Position numbers and translations under genes: made by a program. Positions 60,801 through 64,000 of a stretch of 64,000 bases of DNA are shown here, in pieces. Numbering within the stretch: position 1 is the stretch's first letter; each line of letters opens with the position of its first letter. The stretch lies in contig KN883543.1 in the NCBI GenBank assembly GCA_000934455.1, forward strand, positions 65,852 to 129,851, given 5' to 3'. Under the pieces are notes generated by a model. The model worked only from the letters and a program-made list of their open reading frames with translations, was not told the origin of the DNA and made no database searches. This DNA is from Apostichopus parvimensis (lineage: Eukaryota; Echinodermata; Holothuroidea; Aspidochirotida; Stichopodidae).

Positions 60801-61346
60801 CATTTTTTAGTATCTTTTCATTTTAAAGAATTGTCAACTTGAACCTATGGACTCATTGCAACACTGACAAAAAAAATTGAAATTTTAAATTAAAAATTTT
60901 TAAATAAATTTATTTGAAAAGAATAAATTTGTCAGCTACTTGCCTACCCTGTTCTGGTGTTTCTATCTCCTTTTTCGTCCGAGCAATATTTCCTTTCCCG
61001 ACTAACAGTGTTCTGTCGTTGTGTTTTTTTGTTTTTTTGTACTTTTTTTTTTTATAATCACATCCTCTCATCCTCTTCTTCGTCAGTCCTTCACAAAATT
61101 CCTACTCTTGGGCCCTTTTGTTTCTCTGTACAGCCCGAGAGTTTCTACAGGGGGTCAAAAAGGCGGGCGTGAAATTCTCCCGGCTCTTTGCCCTCCGAGA
61201 GAACGGGAATAATAAAATGCTGGCAGAGATTACCCGATACGCGGTAGACGACATGCAGTTTACTAAATCTCACAAAGACAATAGTTACATCATTATGAAT
61301 GTGGATGAAACAAACGCTCCTTTCACAGACCCAATTGTTCCATATG
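33721..61346 (+). CDS. LLGL1/2-like (lgl): Lethal(2) giant larvae homologue (LLGL/L2GL), 5' part of gene
   Basis: Spliced gene: 33721-33813, 39408-39505, 51664-51745, 52517-52626, 53511-53657, 57315-57387, 57840-58047, plus candidate cassette exon 61134-61346. It continues beyond the window. The first seven exons give 270 codons, all phase-consistent with GT/AG borders. The protein starts [20 protein letters not shown] and runs into [20 protein letters not shown] (human [20 protein letters not shown]). It then has VYGKPGVEF, a VPDDY motif, [14 protein letters not shown] and [12 protein letters not shown] followed by [11 protein letters not shown], all diagnostic of Lgl. Tomosyn (STXBP5) differs at these points, for example HSDGTLTIW. 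These are the first blades of the N-terminal WD40 propeller. Known role: a basolateral polarity protein with Scribble and Dlg, phosphorylated by aPKC and binding Par6 and syntaxins. The aPKC-regulated hinge serines and the second propeller lie outside the window. Confidence 0.93.
34124..34136 (+). promoter_or_regulatory. Perfect DR1 nuclear-receptor half-site pair (AGGTCAaAGGTCA)
   Basis: Two AGGTCA half-sites with a one-base spacer in lgl intron 1. A degenerate version lies about 110 bases upstream (gatcaaaggtcatttgaagt, about 34015-34034). Both continue tttgargtc, so the motif may be part of a dispersed or tandem repeat and not an evolved enhancer. Confidence 0.35.
36299..36560. repeat. 15-bp minisatellite (taacatggatctaag), about 17 units
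   Basis: Units vary at one or two bases (gatcgaa, gattgaa, gatccaa), with two longer variants containing catccatggatc. It is in lgl intron 1. The minus-strand open frame with YLDPC-type repeats is a by-product. Confidence 0.93.
39408..39505 (+). CDS. lgl exon 2, first WD40 blade
   Basis: Acceptor tctttacag, donor gt|gtatcc. It encodes [20 protein letters not shown], then [12 protein letters not shown] plus a split Val codon. This is the best conserved Lgl block (human [20 protein letters not shown], then IMAIGTRSGAVK). Two GT donors overlap at this end. Only the second (after 39505) fits the phase of exon 3. Confidence 0.94.
39830..40147 (+). mobile_element. tRNA-derived SINE, well preserved
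   Basis: The 5' head contains an A box (tggtcaagtgg) and a B box (ggttcgagttc) about 40 bases later, as in Pol III tRNA promoters. A body with tgtccttgggcaaggcag and aggtgtataaatgggg follows. The tail is gcgcttcgagcctttgggaa, then ggcactatataaa and an (ATT)n run. ataacc occurs just before the element and again just after the tail, a possible 6-7 base target duplication. It is in lgl intron 2. Confidence 0.85.
43817..43957. repeat. Tandem duplication of about 74 bp
   Basis: Two copies starting atctcgctgtagtttgtcac and ending tttgatcaattat. The first copy has a few extra bases. Confidence 0.9.
48659..48870. repeat. Tandem duplication of about 101 bp
   Basis: The block acatatggccatgccttaca, …cttccccacactccccaacc, …gatgtacaagata occurs twice, about 95% identical, and a third partial start follows. 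Confidence 0.9.
49022..49125 (-). mobile_element. SINE tail fragment, reverse orientation
   Basis: (ATA)n followed by acatagcgccaaatcagtag, then ctgctcaaggcgtttaca. This is the reverse complement of a SINE-type 3' end with its ATT tail. Only the tail and some body remain. Confidence 0.5.
51664..51745 (+). CDS. lgl exon 3
   Basis: Acceptor ttgttaatcag, donor cag|gtaagt. It completes Val and encodes [18 protein letters not shown], then RKLFFLPGQ, matching human YGAPGVEFTGLHRDAATV. It follows a 12.2-kb intron, the largest in the window. The open frame on the opposite strand is a shadow. Confidence 0.93.
52517..52626 (+). CDS. lgl exon 4, WD40 blade
   Basis: Acceptor ctcctctcag, donor aa|gtgagt. 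It encodes [20 protein letters not shown], then [16 protein letters not shown] plus two bases of Lys. It matches human GRLLSLLDDSSLHLWEI, and DNTLHLWEI is the WD-type strand. Confidence 0.93.
53050..53456. repeat. Polypyrimidine satellite (ttccattcttctttctcc)n
   Basis: About 400 bases of almost pure C/T on the + strand, built from ttccattctt and ctttctcc units and ending in a poly-C run. It sits in lgl intron 4 directly upstream of exon 5. Long open frames on both strands (Phe/Ser/Leu/Pro repeats on +, Arg/Met/Glu/Gly repeats on -) are by-products. Confidence 0.93.
53511..53657 (+). CDS. lgl exon 5, WD40 blade
   Basis: Acceptor tcttattacag, donor aa|gtaagc. It encodes [20 protein letters not shown], then [20 protein letters not shown], then IYQDVVMQ. 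The vertebrate counterpart is VTVVLLVAASDIAALGTEGS, then SVFFLDV. About 60 bases upstream ends a roughly 400-base polypyrimidine satellite. Confidence 0.92.
55630..55735. repeat. 50-bp tandem repeat, about two copies
   Basis: The unit gattgcaggtgtagntgnag plus gggtggattgtggnggtatg occurs twice, and the start of a third copy follows. Confidence 0.8.
56305..56365. repeat. 16-bp tandem repeat, four copies
   Basis: Unit tttggatcagtagtat with small variants, in lgl intron 5. Confidence 0.85.
56505..56625. repeat. Tandem repeat of about 46 bp, three copies
   Basis: Unit gataatgcagtagttacaa, then ccctagtacttngnaaagga agg, with modest divergence. Confidence 0.85.
57315..57387 (+). CDS. lgl exon 6
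   Basis: Acceptor ttctgtttag, donor aag|gtacat. It completes Asn and encodes [20 protein letters not shown], then EPEK, matching human SVPDDYRCGKALGPVESLQG. The frame stays open past the donor to 57591, but only the spliced form continues the homology. Confidence 0.9.
57840..58047 (+). CDS. lgl exon 7, WD40 blade (exon A of a duplicated pair)
   Basis: Acceptor atctctaccag, donor tatg|gtaagt, phase 0 in and phase 1 out. It encodes [20 protein letters not shown], then [15 protein letters not shown], then [16 protein letters not shown] and ATVPYG. Human LLGL1 has [37 protein letters not shown] and TTPYG in the same order. Vertebrate Lgl continues PFPCKAINKI. That next segment was not found in the window. 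Confidence 0.94.
58048..61133. other. lgl intron between exon 7 and the candidate cassette exon
   Basis: 3.1 kb, AT-rich. I looked for the PFPCKAINKI segment that follows PYG in vertebrate Lgl and did not find it here. An AT-only hairpin tract lies at 60868-60925, and a strong T-run precedes the cassette exon. Confidence 0.7.
61134..61346 (+). CDS. lgl candidate cassette exon (exon B), diverged copy of exon 7
   Basis: Acceptor gtttctctgtacag, donor tatg|gtaggt. It is 213 bases, phase 1 at both ends, so its inclusion after exon 7 keeps the frame and adds 71 residues: [18 protein letters not shown], a middle part, then [20 protein letters not shown] and DPIVPYG. Aligned with exon 7, FLQG/LLIG, DxxQF, SHxDxSY, VD and VPYG coincide, and length (71 against 70 codons) and donor phase agree. 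An inner acceptor after 61150 would instead give a phase 0-1 exon able to replace exon 7. No such segment is present in the human or fly Lgl sequences I can recall. Coding status rests on the open frame, splice sites and similarity. Confidence 0.68.
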
Positions 61347-64000
61347 GTAGGTCTGCACTTCAGTTCCACCTCCCCCACCCACCCCCCATCCCCCCACAAA
61401 AAAACCCATCCTCTACTTTCTTGTCCAAGATGTCAGCATTCATCCCTTTCCTCCATCTTTGCTCCATCCTCTTCTGTTTTTTCTTTCCGTTTCTCGTTTG
61501 GTATGCTTTCACCTGTCGGCCTGTGGTGCTGTTTTACTTCATGCTTGCTGCACTCTCTTTCAAAAGCTTGTCTGTCGTGGTTGGCCTGTAAAAAGCTTGT
61601 CGTGAGTCAAATGGAGCAGGGGTGCGTGTGTGACGTACCTTGCGATGCTGGTTTAATACCTTTATCATTAGTTGCAGCATTTTCTTTCTAGTACCCTTGT
61701 TTTGATCTCACAATGGATTTAGATTTTCTGTTTCCAGTTTTACACATCTTTATTTTAATACTTTTTTAGTCACTTTTCACCATTTTTTCACAAGTTTCTC
61801 AAAGGTTTTTAGTTTCTTTTCCTTTGGTGGTTCATAGCGAAATATTCTTTTCGCAAGCTCTGTCAGTTTCTCTATAGAGTACTAGGAATTTGGAAAATTA
61901 GTAGTATCGTTTGTATGTTCTTTAAGAACGTTTAATTTTTACAGGTTCTCTCAAGCATATCAGATGTTGTTGTACATTCGCTTCAGAATTTCATCTGAGG
62001 GGACGCCTTTATCATCTTTCTTATAACCAATTAGACTTCACCTTTTAGTCTCCTGCTGACAGGAGAATTATTTTTCTGTTTGTTTATTTCCTAGTATTGC
62101 CGGCATTTTCTGTCGAATTTGTATTTGTATGTTTTGAAGTCTGCAAAAGATCCATCTTCTTGTTATCAAGAGGCAGAGAATGGTTTGAAAAAAACAGTTT
62201 GATGTTCAAGTATATTTATTGCTGAAAAAATTGGGCTGAAAATGCAAACAGATGCTTTAACCAATAAGAAAGGACTTATTTTGTAGATATAAGAGATGTC
62301 CAATGCTCTTTCCCATGCTAAGAATCCAGCAAACTAGATGTTTTAAGACGTCTGGATGTGTAGATTTGTGGTAATGTGTATTGAGATGTCGTGCTATGTT
62401 GAATCACTCATGCAACAAGAAATCAACTTTGCAATGTATGACACAAACAGAGAATATTTCAGGAAAAGTCTTAAGTGTAAAACTATCACCTATAAAATTC
62501 AGGAATGCAATTTTTGTTATTGACCTCTTCAGACTAGGTTTACTAATGCTCAAATGAAACAATAGTCACTCCTGATAACACTGTACTATGACATCTCTGC
62601 TGAAGAGTACATCACATATTAAATCTAGCTCCCCTTTAATATTGGTTCTTAGCTTGTTTGAAAATTGTCATCTCATGCAAGTAACTGTATGTGCATCAAT
62701 TATTAATTAGCCATGACTCACAGGGTGTGGTCGAAATTTGCAGTATTTTCGAGCCTTTAACTCTGTTATTCGTCAACGGGTTAGTCAGGTACACTGCTGT
62801 AACTAGGTTACATCTCCAGTCTATACTCTTTAGAATAGTTTATTCAATAATATCGGTGGCAGGTTGTTTTCTGCGATCAATACGTCATTTGTCTATGAAG
62901 AATTATGGAATATCTTTCAGATCTTGGTCTGGCCCAAGAGAAATGGAGAAAAAAAAGCCTGAGTAAATGTCTTTAACAATTTGGAAAAGATGACTAACTC
63001 ACTCACTCAAATGCAATTTTGTTGTAATATCAGAAGAAACAAAAAAATCAGTAAAGAGTAAATAAGGGACACCAGATGTTTGCAATGAAAGCAGACAATA
63101 AAGTCAGACAATAAGAACAAATGACAAATAAATTAATTTTGCTGCTGTTAACAAGCTTTTGATGGTCATGATGGTCTTACCTTATTTCATATGAAAAGGC
63201 TTGATCAAGTCTAGAAATGTCATCACAGAGGAGGCACCTTTTGATTGAGAATAGTTTACTTCATCTGGAACGATAAAACAGGCATCACACTCGTGACAAA
63301 ACAGCAGACCACGGGCAAGACTTTGGAATGCTGCAAAATCTTTCTCTCTTTTCCTGTGGTTTCTTTTTGGATGGGTTTAAATCTGTTGATCATTTTGTCG
63401 TGGATTTCTTGAGATGAATTGTCACGTTTGTACGATCACCGCGGTTTGGCCGATCACTTTCTGGATAGACAAATCTCAGGCACCCCAAAATGGCAGGTAT
63501 TTACAAAGAATGTCAACCGATCGTTGGGTTCTTTTCTAGGTTTGTGGGTAATTTGCGGCCGATAGAAATTGTCAATGGACCGATTGCCCACTGTTTGAAA
63601 TTATCTTTTTTTCGATCAATCAATTTTTTGTCTGGAGTTTTTCGTTGACTTATTACCTCATGTCATGTAGAAGGTCTTCGCAGTTTGAGGACCGGAGAGA
63701 TTTTGCCTGCTCGATCCTTCACGTGTGTGATGGGTTTGAGGCAGCATTTTGGTTCTGACTTAAACTGAGCTGTCTAACATCATGGATACATATTGATTGA
63801 TTGCCACTGGGATGTGTCATGGATCCATATTAATCCTTGTCATTTGGTTTAGTTTTCATTGTGGATCTTTTGTTTTCCTATTCTATCAAATATTGTCAAA
63901 TCACTGAAACATTTAAATTAAACCAAATGTCCTTGATTTGGTCACCATCATACAGAGATCCTCATGGATTCTGTCATGTGTTCATAGATCCACTTTGATC
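61347..64000. other. lgl intron continuing beyond the window
   Basis: No further Lgl exon recognised. A segment with many CpG dinucleotides lies at about 63420-63610. Open frames starting at the donor of the cassette exon read into intron. Confidence 0.6.

Noticed and set aside
1-64000. Reverse transcriptase, integrase, capsid or other mobile-element proteins, CRISPR arrays, rRNA or tRNA genes
   Set aside because: No open frame or structure resembling any of these was seen. Only non-autonomous elements and SINE copies are present.

Overview
This is eukaryotic, intron-rich, AT-rich DNA. It carries parts of two host protein-coding genes, both on the + strand. The rest is intron or intergenic DNA filled with minisatellites, microsatellites, tRNA-derived SINE copies and small DNA-transposon relics. 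The protein sequences look like those of an invertebrate deuterostome, most probably an echinoderm. That placement is an inference from the style of the two proteins and of the repeats, not a proof.

Gene 1 (10574-22553, +) is the 3' part of a class II Rab11-family-interacting protein (RAB11FIP3/4 type). Ten exons with consistent phases and GT/AG borders encode 361 residues: a serine-rich linker, a long coiled coil, and a C-terminal Rab11-binding domain. Its 5' half (EF-hands, start codon) lies upstream of the window or in exons I could not recognise in the first 10.5 kb. A polyadenylation signal lies about 180 bases after the stop.

Gene 2 (33721-61346 and beyond, +) is the 5' part of a lethal(2) giant larvae homologue (LLGL1/2, L2GL). 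Seven exons give the first 270 residues, the N-terminal blades of the first WD40 propeller. An eighth exon at 61134-61346 is a phase 1-1, 71-codon exon. It looks like a diverged duplicate of the exon before it and has no counterpart that I know of in vertebrate or fly Lgl. The gene runs off the right edge.

Layout: 1-10573 is intron or upstream DNA of the FIP gene. 10574-22553 is the FIP gene. 22554-33690 is intergenic, or holds 5' UTR introns of lgl. 33691-64000 is lgl, with a 5.6-kb first intron and a 12.2-kb second intron. A pair of roughly 500-bp inverted repeats (21687-22190 and 25107-25602) encloses the last FIP exon. Two MITE-like elements (20563-21000 and 31164-31511) have perfect 9-bp target duplications and related ends.

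Both gene products act in membrane traffic and cell polarity: Rab11 recycling endosomes for FIP3/4, and basolateral polarity with syntaxin binding for Lgl. A functional link between them here is only a suggestion. I found no other protein-coding gene, no rRNA, tRNA or CRISPR, and no recognisable virus-like element.
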